DNA of 64,000 bases from contig NZ_JASERL010000008.1 in the NCBI RefSeq assembly GCF_030766935.1, positions 124,001 to 188,000 on the forward strand, written 5' to 3'. The stretch's first letter is position 1. Each line of letters opens with the position of its first letter. The notes under the pieces are model-generated. The model was not told the origin of the DNA, ran no database searches, and was given only the letters and a program-made list of their open reading frames with translations. The translations under genes were made by a program, and so were the position numbers. This DNA comes from Streptomyces sp. KL109B (lineage in GTDB: Bacteria > Actinomycetota > Actinomycetes > Streptomycetales > Streptomycetaceae). Shown here in pieces: positions 54,401 through 62,411 of the stretch.

Positions 54401-55039
54401 GAGTGGGACAAGACGTATCTGCTCGCCCAGGAGCGCGAGATGCTCGGCCTGTACGTCTCCGACCACCCGCTCTTCGGCCTGGAGCACGTCCTGTCCGACA
54501 AGGCGGACGCGGGCATCGGCCAGCTCACCGGCGGCGACTTCGGCGACGGCGCGGTCGTCACGGTCGGCGGCATCATCTCCGGCCTCCAGCGCAAGATGAC
54601 CAAGCAGGGCAACGCCTGGGCGATCGCGACCGTCGAGGACCTCGCCGGTTCCATCGAGTGCATGTTCTTCCCGGCGACGTACCAGCTGGTGTCCACGCAG
54701 CTCGTCGAGGACGCCGTCGTGTTCGTGAAGGGCCGCCTCGACAAGCGCGAGGACGTGCCGCGCCTGGTCGCCATGGAGATGCAGGTCCCCGACCTGTCGA
54801 ACGCGGGCACCAACGCGCCCGTGGTCCTCACCATCCCCGCCCTCAAGGTGACCCCGCCGATGATCAGCCGCCTCGGCGAGATCCTCACCAACCACCGCGG
54901 CGACAGCGAGGTCCGGATCAAGCTCCAGGGGCCGCGCAAGACCACGGTGCTGCGGCTCGACCGGCACCGGGTGAAGCCGGACCCGGCGCTGTACGGAGAC
55001 CTGAAGGTGCTGCTGGGACCGTCCTGCCTGGCGGGTTAG
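51500..55039 (+). CDS. dnaE: DNA polymerase III alpha subunit DnaE
   Basis: A 1179-residue replicative polymerase. The N-terminal PHP domain begins THLHVHTQYSLLDGAA; the polymerase core has GPGRGSAAGSIVAYAMG and the catalytic Asp pair in MPDVDIDFDER; fingers, helix-hairpin-helix and OB regions follow (VTVGGIISGLQRKMTKQG is the OB domain). Its length and order fit DnaE1, the essential copy in actinobacteria. The GTG start is set by GGAGG nine bases upstream. A hairpin terminator follows at 55065. Confidence 0.96.
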   Translation: MSKPPFTHLHVHTQYSLLDGAARLKDMFKAAGDMGMTHIAMSDHGNLHGAYDFFHTAEKAGITPIIGIEAYVAPESRRTKRKIQWGQPHQKRDDVSGSGGYTHKTMWAANSTGLHNLFKLTSDAYAEGWLQKWPRMDKETLSQWSEGIIASTGCPSGEVQTRLRLGQFDEAVKAAAEYQDIFGKDRYFLELMDHGIDIEHKVREDLLRVGKKVGIPPLVTNDSHYTYAHEATAHDALLCIQTGKNLSDPDRFRFNGTGYYLKSTDEMYAVDSSDAWQEGCRNTLLVAEQIDTTGMFEKRDLMPKFEIPEGFTEVTWFQEEVRVGMQRRYPGGVPDDRQKQAEYEMDIIIQMGFPGYFLVVADFIMWAKNNGIAVGPGRGSAAGSIVAYAMGITDLDPITHGLIFERFLNPERVSMPDVDIDFDERRRVEVIRYVTEKYGADKVAMIGTYGKIKAKNAIKDSARVLGYPYAMGDRLTKAMPADVLGKGIDLDGITNPEHPRYSEAGEIRGMYENEADVKKVIDTAKGVEGLVRQMGVHAAGVIMSSEPIVDHAPLWTRHTDGVTITQWDYPQCESLGLLKMDFLGLRNLTIMDDAVKMVRSNKGIDLEMLDLPLDDPKTFELLCRGDTLGVFQFDGGPMRSLLRQMQPDNFEDISAVSALYRPGPMGMNSHINYAERKNGRQEISPIHPELEEPLKDTLGLTYGLIVYQEQVQKAAQIVAGYSLGEADVLRRVMGKKKPEELAKNFVLFQEGAKKKGFSDQAIQALWDVLVPFAGYAFNKAHSSAYGLVTYWTAYLKANYPAEYMAALLTSVKDDKDKSAVYLNECRRMKIKVLPPDVNESVHNFAAQGDDVILFGLEAVRNVGGNVVESITRARKAKGKFASFPDYLDKIEAAACNKRTTESLIKAGAFDQMGHTRKGLTAQYEPMIDNVVAVKRKEAEGQFDLFGGMGEGESDEPGFGLDVEFSEDEWDKTYLLAQEREMLGLYVSDHPLFGLEHVLSDKADAGIGQLTGGDFGDGAVVTVGGIISGLQRKMTKQGNAWAIATVEDLAGSIECMFFPATYQLVSTQLVEDAVVFVKGRLDKREDVPRLVAMEMQVPDLSNAGTNAPVVLTIPALKVTPPMISRLGEILTNHRGDSEVRIKLQGPRKTTVLRLDRHRVKPDPALYGDLKVLLGPSCLAG

Positions 55040-55064
55040 CGGCTACGGGAACGTAGAGACACGC

Positions 55065-55103
55065 GCGAGGGGCGCACCCGGGAACTCCGGGCGCGCCCCT
55101 CGC
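55065..55103 (+). terminator. dnaE terminator hairpin
   Basis: GCGAGGGGCGC (55065-55075) pairs with GCGCCCCTCGC (55093-55103), with an inner CCCGG/CCGGG stem. It begins 25 bp after the dnaE TAG and may also serve the leftward small gene that ends at 55155. Confidence 0.75.
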
Positions 55104-55130
55104 TGTGTGCCAACTGCCTTACGAGGCGCC

Positions 55131-55166
55131 TCAGTTGAGGTCTCGGTTGAGGTCTCAGTTGTGGCC
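55131..55166. repeat. 12-bp tandem repeat across the stop of the 56-residue gene
   Basis: TCAGTTGAGGTC (55131-55142), TCGGTTGAGGTC (55143-55154) and TCAGTTGTGGCC (55155-55166). On the minus strand the third unit holds the last codons and TGA of the small gene; the first unit repeats the TGA in frame. Confidence 0.85.
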
Positions 55167-55325
55167 GAAGCGGCGCTCGCGGTGCTTACGGGCCACGTCG
55201 CCCGGCGTGGCTTCCACGGCCGACTTGGCCTGGGCCTCCATGGCCGAGGACTTGGCCTGCTCGTCCGGCTGAGCGGCCTGTGCCGCCTTCTGCTGGTGGC
55301 GGTTCTGTTTACGGTTCTTGGCCAT
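55155..55325 (-). CDS. small basic protein of 56 residues, unknown function
   Basis: The minus strand encodes MAKNRKQNRHQQKAAQAAQP and continues through AKSSAMEAQAKSAVEA to end RRFGHN. It is Lys/Gln/Ala-rich, helical and hydrophilic, with no membrane segment. An ATG with GGAGG about ten bases upstream makes it a credible gene even though it is short and overlapped by meaningless frames. It is placed between dnaE and a divergent NYN gene. Function unknown; it resembles small nucleic-acid-associated proteins only in composition. Confidence 0.75.
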   Translation of the reverse strand: MAKNRKQNRHQQKAAQAAQPDEQAKSSAMEAQAKSAVEATPGDVARKHRERRFGHN

Positions 55326-55407
55326 GGTGATCTGCCTCCTGCGGGGGATCTAGGGGCCAGGGCCGGGTTCAGATTCACACAGGCGGAGAAAGACCGCATT
55401 TCGGAGT

Positions 55408-55422
55408 ATTACGGCCCGTAAT
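55408..55422. promoter_or_regulatory. palindrome in the divergent promoter region
   Basis: ATTACGG-C-CCGTAAT is a perfect 15-bp palindrome in the 279-bp gap between the small gene (start 55325) and the NYN gene (start 55605). A site for an unidentified regulator is possible. Confidence 0.4.
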
Positions 55423-55604
55423 GGGTGGTCGGCGCGGTGTGTCCGCCCCGAGTTCAGGGCTTCCGCCACGCCGAAGATCCAGTTCGGGCCGTTAACCCCC
55501 GCGCGGTCGGGCAGACTCGAAGGAAACCCGAAGCGAAGCCGCGGGGGCCGCCCCGTGGAGCGTGTCCGGACTCCTTGCAAGTCGGCGGAAAGAGGGTGGA
55601 TCGC

Positions 55605-56882
55605 GTGGACCGTTGCATCGTCCTGGTGGACGCCGGGTATCTGCTGGGGGCCGCGGCGAGTCTGCTCGCCGGTGAGCCGTCCCGGTCCCGGATTCATGTC
55701 GACCATGCCGCCCTCATCCAGGGGCTGCGCGAGCGCGCCGAGGCGGAGACCGGGCGGGAACTCCTTCGCATCTACTGGTTCGACGGGGCACCCGACCGGG
55801 TCCCGCAGCCCGAGCACCGGCGGCTGCGGGTGATGCCGCGGGTGACGGTCCGGCTCGGCGCGCTGACCAGGAGCGACGGGCGGTGGGCGCAGAAGGGCGT
55901 CGACGCGGCGATGCACGCGGAGCTGACGGAGCTGGCGCGCAACCGGGCCTGCTCGGACGTGGTCCTGGTGACCGGCGACGGTGATCTTCTGCCCGGCATG
56001 ATGGCCGCCAAGGAGCACGGCGTCGCCGTCCACCTGTGGGCGGTGCAGGCCGCCGACGGCGACTACAACCAGTCAGAGGACCTGGTCGCCGAGGCCGACG
56101 AGCGGCGGGTCCTCGACCGGACCTGGATCACGAAGGCCGTACGCGCCAAGGAACTCGGCGGGATCTGCGCCCCGCCGCCGGTGCCGCGGCCGGAGATCGC
56201 CGCGATCCTCTCCGCGCCGCTGCCCGAGTCGGCGCTGGCCGCGGCGGGGCGGCCCGTGGAGGAGACCGGCGAGGCGGACTCCGTGCAGCACGCGCCGGCC
56301 GCGGCGCGCGGTGAGAACGGGAACGGGGCGGCGCCGCCCTCCGCGGCGCAGGAGGAGGCGGAGCGGGCCGGGGGCGGCAAGGGGGTGCCCACGCCCAAGG
56401 ACCTCGCCGCGCTGCGCGGGCCGGGTGCGCCGGGTGGTGCGCCGGTGGCGCAGCATCCCGCGAACGCGACGTTGCGGTGGTCGTCCGACAAGGGGTGGGT
56501 CGAGCGGCCAGGTGGGGGCGGGGAGCCGGCCGATGTGGCGTCCCTTCCTACGTTGGCGCAGCTCACGACGGCGGAGCAGCGGTGGGCCGACCGGGAGGAG
56601 GACATCACCGCGATCGGCGGGGATCCGTACGAGGTGGGGCAGGTGTTCGCGAGGCGGTGGCGGGAGCGGCTCGGTGACCAGGCGCAGCTCCAGAAGCTGT
56701 CGACCATGTATCCGCGGGTGCCGCACCGGATCGACGGGGAGCTGTTGCGGTACGCGGCGCGCTTCGGCCTGCTGGCGCACAAGGACGACCAGATCGACGA
56801 GCACGACCGGTATGCGATTCGGGCGGGGTTCTGGCGGGAGATCGACGTCCGCACGGCTGAACACGCGGCTGCCGCCGATTAG
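55605..56882 (+). CDS. NYN (PIN-like) nuclease-domain protein
   Basis: A 425-residue protein. The N-terminal NYN domain (PIN-like fold) starts CIVLVDAGYLLG and keeps the acidic residues of the metal site: the first Asp, WFDGAPD, QKGVDAAM and VTGDGDLLPGM. A disordered Ala/Gly/Pro-rich linker (about residues 200-290) leads to a helical C-terminal domain ending RAGFWREID. It probably cuts or processes RNA. The GTG at 55605 has AGAGGG eight bases upstream; a GTG three codons earlier is possible. Confidence 0.85.
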   Translation: MDRCIVLVDAGYLLGAAASLLAGEPSRSRIHVDHAALIQGLRERAEAETGRELLRIYWFDGAPDRVPQPEHRRLRVMPRVTVRLGALTRSDGRWAQKGVDAAMHAELTELARNRACSDVVLVTGDGDLLPGMMAAKEHGVAVHLWAVQAADGDYNQSEDLVAEADERRVLDRTWITKAVRAKELGGICAPPPVPRPEIAAILSAPLPESALAAAGRPVEETGEADSVQHAPAAARGENGNGAAPPSAAQEEAERAGGGKGVPTPKDLAALRGPGAPGGAPVAQHPANATLRWSSDKGWVERPGGGGEPADVASLPTLAQLTTAEQRWADREEDITAIGGDPYEVGQVFARRWRERLGDQAQLQKLSTMYPRVPHRIDGELLRYAARFGLLAHKDDQIDEHDRYAIRAGFWREIDVRTAEHAAAAD

Positions 56883-56967
56883 GCGGGTCGGGATTTTCCG
56901 GCCGTGCCGCGGTCGGCGCCTGTTCGTCGGTGCGGCCTGCACCGGGGGCCGCCTTGCCCACCCTGCC

Positions 56968-57105
56968 TTCCCCAAGCTCTCCGACAAGCTCCGAGCAGGG
57001 GAGACCCCACTAGGCGGCAGATTGCCCAAGGCGGTGGCGGGGGCGTTTTATTGAGCCTCTCCGGCGATTGAGGGGCGGGGGCCGGGGCGGAGCCCCGGGG
57101 CGTGG
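56968..57105. repeat. interspersed Streptomyces palindromic elements
   Basis: The 354-bp gap after the NYN gene holds a copy of the CTTCCCCAAGCTC...GAGCAGGGGAGACCCC element familiar from Streptomyces intergenic regions, an 8-bp inverted repeat CCGCCTTG/CAAGGCGG (56949-56956, 57027-57034) followed by a TTTTATT stretch, and a forward copy of the GGCGATTGAGGGG/GGGGCGGAGCCCC element also seen at 34685-34845. Together these probably terminate transcription. The remaining bases to 57222 show nothing else. Confidence 0.65.
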
Positions 57106-57222
57106 GTGCGGGTGGGCGCGGTGAGGCTGGGGCATGGGAAGACGGGGCCGGGTCGCGTCGGAGGTGTACGGCAGGCGTGGGATATGTCCTGCCCCGCGTG
57201 CAATCGTGAACGCCGGACCCCG

Positions 57223-57228
57223 TAGGCT
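57223..57228 (+). promoter_or_regulatory. -10 box of the ABC exporter operon, probable leaderless start
   Basis: TAGGCT ends 8 bp before the GTG at 57237 and no ribosome binding site lies between, the pattern of a leaderless message. Confidence 0.4.
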
Positions 57229-57236
57229 CGTTCCTC

Positions 57237-58268
57237 GTGAGTATGCGCACCGATGACGTCGCCGCGAAGCGTAACCGGCGCTCCGTCGTGTGCGCGGTCC
57301 GGGGTCTGAGGAAGACCTATCCCGCCTCGCGCGGACGCCGCGGCGTACCCGGTACGCCGGAGCTGCGAGCCACGGACGACGTACGGCTCGACATCCGGCG
57401 CGGCGAGATCTTCGGGCTGCTCGGGCCGAACGGCGCCGGCAAGTCCACCCTCGTACGGCAGCTGACCGGGCTCATGCGGCCCGACGCCGGAAGCGTAGAG
57501 ATTCTTGGGCACGACATCGTGCGGCATCCCGAGCGGGCGTCGCGGATCCTCGCCTACCTCGGGCAGGAGTCGACGGCCCTCGACGAACTCACCGTGGCGT
57601 TGGCCGCCGAGACCACCGGGCGGCTGCGCGGGCTTTCGCTGAAGGACGCGCGCGCCGCGCGGGACGACGTGCTCGACGAGCTGGGGCTCGCCCCGCTCGC
57701 CTCGCGGCCGATCAAGAAACTCTCCGGTGGCCAGCGGCGCCTCGCGTGCTTCGCCGCCGCGCTCGTCGGCGAACGGCCGCTGCTCGTGCTCGATGAGCCG
57801 ACCACCGGCATGGACCCCGTCGCCCGCCGCGCCGTATGGGCCGCCGTCGACCGGCGACGGGCCGAGCGCGGCACGACCGTGCTGCTCGTCACGCACAACG
57901 TGATCGAGGCCGAGACCGTCCTCGACCGCGTCGCCGTGCTCGACCAGGGACGCGTGATCGCCTGCGACACCCCGGCGGGCCTCAAGGAGCGCGTCGCCGG
58001 TGAGGTGCGCGTCGAGCTGGTGTGGCGGGAGAAGGCGCCGATGGAGCTGGCAGAGGTGGCACGGCTGTGTACGCACGCCGTGGAGGCCGGACGGCGCTGG
58101 TCGCTGCGGCTCGAACCCGACGCCGCCCGCGCCGCCGTCGCCGCCGTCACCGGCGGACCCGCCTTCGACTTCCTGGACGACTTCACGCTCGCGACGCCGA
58201 GCCTGGAGGACGTGTACTTGGCGCTCGGCGGCAGCCGCAGCGGCGTGAAGGGCCTGGTGAAGGCATGA
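57237..58268 (+). CDS. ABC transporter ATP-binding protein (DrrA-like)
   Basis: A 343-residue ATPase with intact motifs: Walker A GPNGAGKST, signature LSGGQRRLACFAAAL, Walker B LLVLDEPTTGMD and the switch His in LVTHNVIEAE. The C-terminal extension (about residues 235-340) is typical of DrrA-type drug or lipid exporters. It forms an operon with the permease, whose ATG overlaps its stop. The exported substrate cannot be inferred. Confidence 0.92.
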   Translation: MSMRTDDVAAKRNRRSVVCAVRGLRKTYPASRGRRGVPGTPELRATDDVRLDIRRGEIFGLLGPNGAGKSTLVRQLTGLMRPDAGSVEILGHDIVRHPERASRILAYLGQESTALDELTVALAAETTGRLRGLSLKDARAARDDVLDELGLAPLASRPIKKLSGGQRRLACFAAALVGERPLLVLDEPTTGMDPVARRAVWAAVDRRRAERGTTVLLVTHNVIEAETVLDRVAVLDQGRVIACDTPAGLKERVAGEVRVELVWREKAPMELAEVARLCTHAVEAGRRWSLRLEPDAARAAVAAVTGGPAFDFLDDFTLATPSLEDVYLALGGSRSGVKGLVKA

Positions 58269-59101
58269 GTGTCGTTCCCGCCGAGACCGTTGAGGCCGTC
58301 GAGGCGGCGTCCGCGCGCCGCGCGACCGCGCCGGAGGCGGCCGAGGAACTGCTCGCGCCCCGCGCCCGGTTCTTGCCCTCGCTCGCCGCCGTCTACCGGG
58401 CGCAGCTCAGCCGGGCCCGCGTGGCCCGGATCCCGCTGCTGTTCGTGGCGACGTTCCAGAGCGTCGGCATCATGATCCTGATGCGCGGCGTCGTCGGCCA
58501 GGGCGGCAGGGAGGCGCAGGCCGTCGTCGCCGGGTCCGCGGTGCTCGTCGTCGCGTTCGTCGCGCTCAACCTGCTCGCCCAGTACTTCGGGCAGCTCCGG
58601 GCCGCCGGCGGGCTCGACCACTACGCGACGCTGCCGGTGCCGCCCGCGTCCGTGGTGCTCGGCGCCGCGGGCGCGTACGCCTCGTTCACCGTGCCGGGGA
58701 CCGTCGTCACCGCCGTCGTCGGCTGCCTGATGTTCCAGCTGCCGCTCGCCCACCTGTGGGTGCTCGTGGCCGTGATCCCGCTGGCAGGGGCGGCGCTCTC
58801 CGGCCTCGGCGCGGCGCTCGGGCTGCTCGCGCCACGGCCCGAACTGGCCACCCTGCTCGGCCAGTTGGGGATGTCGGCGGCGCTGCTGCTCGGCGTGCTG
58901 CCCGCCGACCGGATGCCGGAGTTCGTGCAGTGGGCGCGGGACCTGCTCCCCTCCACGTACGGGGTCGAGGCGTTCGCGCGGACCTTCGCCGACCGCCCCG
59001 ACTGGGCCGTGGTCCTGCTCGACCTGGGCGTCTGCGCGGCCGTCGGCGTCGCCTCGCTGGCCGTGGCGACGTGGGCGTACCGTCGGGCCGCCGTCCGGTG
59101 A
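58265..59101 (+). CDS. ABC-2-type permease
   Basis: A 278-residue membrane protein with about six helices beginning near residue 55, of the ABC-2 exporter class (LPSTYGVEAFARTFAD near the C-terminus resembles the conserved ABC-2 segment). Its ATG overlaps the ATPase stop by four bases. It forms the membrane part of the exporter with the upstream ATPase, presumably as 2+2 subunits. Confidence 0.88.
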   Translation: MSVVPAETVEAVEAASARRATAPEAAEELLAPRARFLPSLAAVYRAQLSRARVARIPLLFVATFQSVGIMILMRGVVGQGGREAQAVVAGSAVLVVAFVALNLLAQYFGQLRAAGGLDHYATLPVPPASVVLGAAGAYASFTVPGTVVTAVVGCLMFQLPLAHLWVLVAVIPLAGAALSGLGAALGLLAPRPELATLLGQLGMSAALLLGVLPADRMPEFVQWARDLLPSTYGVEAFARTFADRPDWAVVLLDLGVCAAVGVASLAVATWAYRRAAVR

Positions 59102-59135
59102 CGCGTCGCACAGCGGCGCCTGGCACGATGGCAGG

Positions 59136-59804
59136 GTGACCGCACCGCTGACACCGCCACCCCATCAGCCCCCGCACAACAACGGGCACAGCGACCCCTG
59201 GCAGGCACCCGACCCCATGACCGGACATCTGCCGCCCGCGCCCGCCGCCCCGCAGCAGCACGAGGACGGCCCCGGGCTCCGCGCCGAACTGCGTGAGGCC
59301 GTCCTCGTGACGGTCGGCGTCGCGCTCGTCGGGCTCGCGCTCGGCGCACTGTGGCTGTGGCTCGCGCCCCGGGTGCCACTGGTCTCCGACGCCACGGCGG
59401 TCTACCTCAAGGACACCGAGGGCGAGCAGGCCATCGGCGTCGACGGAACGTTCGCCCTGCTCGGGCTCGCGTTCGGCGTCGTCACCGGGGCCGCGGTCTT
59501 CCTGTGGCGCAGGCGTGGCGGCGTACCGCTGGTCGTGGGTCTTGCCCTCGGGAGTCTGCTCGGCGGGGTGCTCGCGTGGCGGTTCGGGGTGTGGCTCGGT
59601 CCTACGCAGAACGTCGCCGCGCACGCGAAGGAGCTCGGCAAGGGTGTGGTGTTCGACGCCCCCCTGGAGTTGAACGCCAAGGGGGCGCTTCTGGCGTGGC
59701 CGCTTGCCGCGCTGGTCGTGCACGTGGGCCTTACGGGGTTGTTCGGGCCGCGGGATCCTGACCCGTATTTCGCGACGCCGTACGGGGTGCAGGAGGGGTC
59801 GTAG
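59136..59804 (+). CDS. DUF2567-type membrane protein
   Basis: A 222-residue protein: Pro/His-rich cytoplasmic N-terminus (about 50 residues), then four membrane helices (about 56-76, 105-123, 130-148 and 185-204). The family is confined to actinobacteria and its function is not known. A GTG start with GGCAGG upstream; it is 34 bp after the permease and reads the same way, so it may belong to the same operon. Confidence 0.75.
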   Translation: MTAPLTPPPHQPPHNNGHSDPWQAPDPMTGHLPPAPAAPQQHEDGPGLRAELREAVLVTVGVALVGLALGALWLWLAPRVPLVSDATAVYLKDTEGEQAIGVDGTFALLGLAFGVVTGAAVFLWRRRGGVPLVVGLALGSLLGGVLAWRFGVWLGPTQNVAAHAKELGKGVVFDAPLELNAKGALLAWPLAALVVHVGLTGLFGPRDPDPYFATPYGVQEGS

Positions 59805-59817
59805 CGTAGGGCTTGCT

Positions 59818-61335
59818 CTATCGCTGCCGGGTGCTGTTCGTCTGTGGTGTGCACCCTGCGGCGGAGCCGCTGATCGGCACAGCCCCGCGCCCCTGGAGGG
59901 GCGCTCCTTCCCCCTCGGCCAGATAGTCCGCCGGGCTCTCCCTGCTCACCAGGCGACCCAGCCTGTTCGGGATGTCGAAGCCGATCAGGAGGACGACCAC
60001 CAGGGTCAGGGCGAACGTCAGGATCGCCAGGGACTGGCCGAGGGACATGCCCGAGGCCAGCTTCGCCCCCAGGACAGGGGCCACCGCGCCGCCCAGCGCG
60101 CCCACGTTGTACGTATAACCCAGGGATGCCGCGCGGGTCTCCGTCGGGAAGTGGCCCGCGATGTACTTCGGGAGCAGGCCCGAGATGCCCTGCATGCACG
60201 CGAGCATGCAGAACAGCAGGACGCCGAGGCCCAACGGGCTGTCGGACACCGCGAACACCGGGAAGACGAAGGCCAGGCCGGCGATCAGCGTCACCACGTA
60301 CGCGCGCCGCGTCCCGAACCGGTCGCCGATGAAGCCCGCCACGACGCAGCCCACCGCCGTACCGAAGCCCGCCCAGAAGAGGGCGTCGGTGACCTCGGCG
60401 GGGGAGTAGCCAAGATCGGTCTTGAGGTACGTCGGCAGCAGCGCCTGCACCGGCCAGCTGTAGAGGAACGCGCAGAACACGGTCACCGTCAGCGCCACGT
60501 ACAGGAGCCAGCGCTTGCGCCCGCCCAGCTGCACCGTGAAGGCCAGCAGGCAGGCCGCCGCCACGACCGACAGGAGCGGCACCGCGCCCCCGCCGAGCGG
60601 CGTGAACACCGCGAACAGGGCGCCGGTCGCCACGACGGCGAGCACCGTGTTGACCGTCGCGAGGCGGCGCGTGGCGAACAGCGGGCGGAACGGGTTCGGC
60701 CGCTCACCCGCGTCCGCGTCGGCGAACCGCTCCTGCCACTCCTCCGCCTCCGGCAGCGCCCGCCGCACCCACAGGGCGACCGCCACGGGGAACAGCCCGA
60801 TGTAGAACAGCCAGCGCCACCCGTGGCCCGGCACCACCAGTTCGTACGCCTCGGCCGCGAGCACGCCGCCGAGCGAGAAGCCGGAGATCAGGAAGCCGGA
60901 CGCGCGGTTGCGCAGCTTCGCGGGCCAGCTCTCCAGGACGTACGTGGCGCTGGCGCTGTACTCGCCCGCCATGCCCATGCCGATCAGCAGGCGGGCGGTG
61001 AACAGGCTCGTGTAGTCCCAGGCGAAGCCGCAGGCGAAGGTGCCGAAGGAGTAGAGCACGATCGAGACGATCATCGCCGCCTTGCGGCCGAACCGGTCGC
61101 CGAGCGCGCCGAGGACCGCGCCGCCCAGCCAGCGCGTGATGAACGCGCCGGAGACCAGGCTCGCCTGCTCGACGCCCGAGAGCCCGAAGTCGTCGCCGAT
61201 CTCGGTCAGTACGAGGGTGATCAGGACGAAGTCGAAGCCGTCGAGGAAGTAGCCGATCCAGGCGGCGAAGAAGGACTTCCAGCGCGTGGGGCCGATCTCC
61301 CGGTACCAGGGCTCCCGCGTCGCCGCCGCCGTCAC
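59818..61335 (-). CDS. MFS transporter (sialic acid/organic acid type)
   Basis: A 505-residue major facilitator with twelve helices. ALGDRFGRKAAMI is the MFS A-motif between helices 2 and 3, repeated as GFIGDRFGTRRAYV in the second half. YFLDGFDFVLITLVL at the start is typical of the NanT-like acid:proton symporters. The GTG start overlaps the stop of the aldolase gene (GTGA), so the two are a coupled catabolic pair, plausibly for sialic acid or a related keto-acid, controlled by the divergent FadR-type regulator. Confidence 0.85.
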   Translation of the reverse strand: MTAAATREPWYREIGPTRWKSFFAAWIGYFLDGFDFVLITLVLTEIGDDFGLSGVEQASLVSGAFITRWLGGAVLGALGDRFGRKAAMIVSIVLYSFGTFACGFAWDYTSLFTARLLIGMGMAGEYSASATYVLESWPAKLRNRASGFLISGFSLGGVLAAEAYELVVPGHGWRWLFYIGLFPVAVALWVRRALPEAEEWQERFADADAGERPNPFRPLFATRRLATVNTVLAVVATGALFAVFTPLGGGAVPLLSVVAAACLLAFTVQLGGRKRWLLYVALTVTVFCAFLYSWPVQALLPTYLKTDLGYSPAEVTDALFWAGFGTAVGCVVAGFIGDRFGTRRAYVVTLIAGLAFVFPVFAVSDSPLGLGVLLFCMLACMQGISGLLPKYIAGHFPTETRAASLGYTYNVGALGGAVAPVLGAKLASGMSLGQSLAILTFALTLVVVLLIGFDIPNRLGRLVSRESPADYLAEGEGAPLQGRGAVPISGSAAGCTPQTNSTRQR

Positions 61336-62273
61336 AGCAGCCCCGCCTCGGCCAGGTGGCGGCGCACGTACGTGAACTCGGCCTCGCCCAGCGGGATTTG
61401 GGGCGCGGCTGTCGCGGGGTAGTCGATGATGCCCTGGAGGTGGACGGCGGCCTTGAACGCGCCGAGCGCCGAGGACGAGCCGCCCATGACGGCCGGGTCA
61501 CCGGCGTCCGTGATCGCGAACAGCGTGGCGAGGCGGTCCTGTTCGGCGCGGGCCGTGGCCCAGTCGCCCGCGCGGGCGGCTTCGTAGAGCCGGACATAGC
61601 CGTGCGCGTCCACGTTTCCGAGACCCGGGACGACGCCGTCGACGCCCGCCAACAGGGCCCCGTCCACGGTCAGTTCGGAGCCGGTGAGAACCGAGAACGT
61701 GGGGGCCGCCGCGCGCAGCGGGGCGAGCAGGCGGCGCAGGGAGCCCTCGTCGCCGCTGGAGTCCTTGAGGCCGGTGAGGGTGCCGTCGGCGGCGAGTTCG
61801 AGGATCGTGCCGCGGTCGAGCTTGCTGTGCACCGCGACCGGGATGTCGTACGCGAACAGGGGCAGGTCCGCGCCGGAGCGGATGCGCCGGAAGTGGTTCG
61901 CGATCTCGGCCGGGTGGGTGCGCGTGTAGAACGGCGCGGTCGCCACGAGCGCGTCGGCGCCCGCCTTCACCGCGTCGTGCGCCCGCTCCAGGACTCGCGC
62001 CGTGGTCGTCTCGATGACGCCGGCCAGCACCGGGACCCGGCCCGCCGCCGCGTCCACCGCGGCCTCCAGGGCGGTGCGGCGCTGGGTGTCCGTGAGGTAG
62101 GCGGTCTCGCCGCTGGAGCCCAGCATGAACAGGCCGTGCACCCCGGCGCCGATGAGGTGCTCGGCGAGCCGCCGCACCGACGGGACGTCCACCTCGCCCT
62201 CGGCGGTGAGCGGGGTGACCAGCGGCGGGACGACGCCGCGGAAGGGGGCGGGGAGCGGGGCTCGGAGAGTCAT
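61332..62273 (-). CDS. DapA/NanA-family aldolase
   Basis: A 313-residue class I aldolase barrel. The Schiff-base Lys is in LTGLKDSSGD, the catalytic Tyr in LFAYDIPV, and the substrate loop is GSSGETAYL (GTTGE in DapA, GSTGE-like in lyases). Such enzymes include N-acetylneuraminate lyase, dihydrodipicolinate synthase and several keto-acid aldolases. A catabolic lyase is more likely than lysine biosynthesis because it is paired with a transporter and a regulator. ATG start. Confidence 0.85.
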   Translation of the reverse strand: MTLRAPLPAPFRGVVPPLVTPLTAEGEVDVPSVRRLAEHLIGAGVHGLFMLGSSGETAYLTDTQRRTALEAAVDAAAGRVPVLAGVIETTTARVLERAHDAVKAGADALVATAPFYTRTHPAEIANHFRRIRSGADLPLFAYDIPVAVHSKLDRGTILELAADGTLTGLKDSSGDEGSLRRLLAPLRAAAPTFSVLTGSELTVDGALLAGVDGVVPGLGNVDAHGYVRLYEAARAGDWATARAEQDRLATLFAITDAGDPAVMGGSSSALGAFKAAVHLQGIIDYPATAAPQIPLGEAEFTYVRRHLAEAGLL

Positions 62274-62342
62274 GGCGGTGGTCTCCAGGGTTAACGGATC
62301 GTGGACGCGAACCGGACGTAGGATGTCCCATGTCCGGGTGCA

Positions 62343-62371
62343 GACAGTGCGCCACCGTGGCGCACACTGTC
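62343..62371. promoter_or_regulatory. candidate operator between the fadR-type gene and the aldolase operon
   Basis: GTGCGCCA-CCG-TGGCGCAC (62347-62365) is a perfect inverted repeat with an outer GACA/TGTC extension offset by two bases. It lies in the 138-bp divergent gap and is well placed for the GntR/FadR-type regulator to control both directions. Confidence 0.55.
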
Positions 62372-62411
62372 AAGGGTCCGAAGAGTTCGGTGGAGCACAG
62401 GAGGGGCGTGC

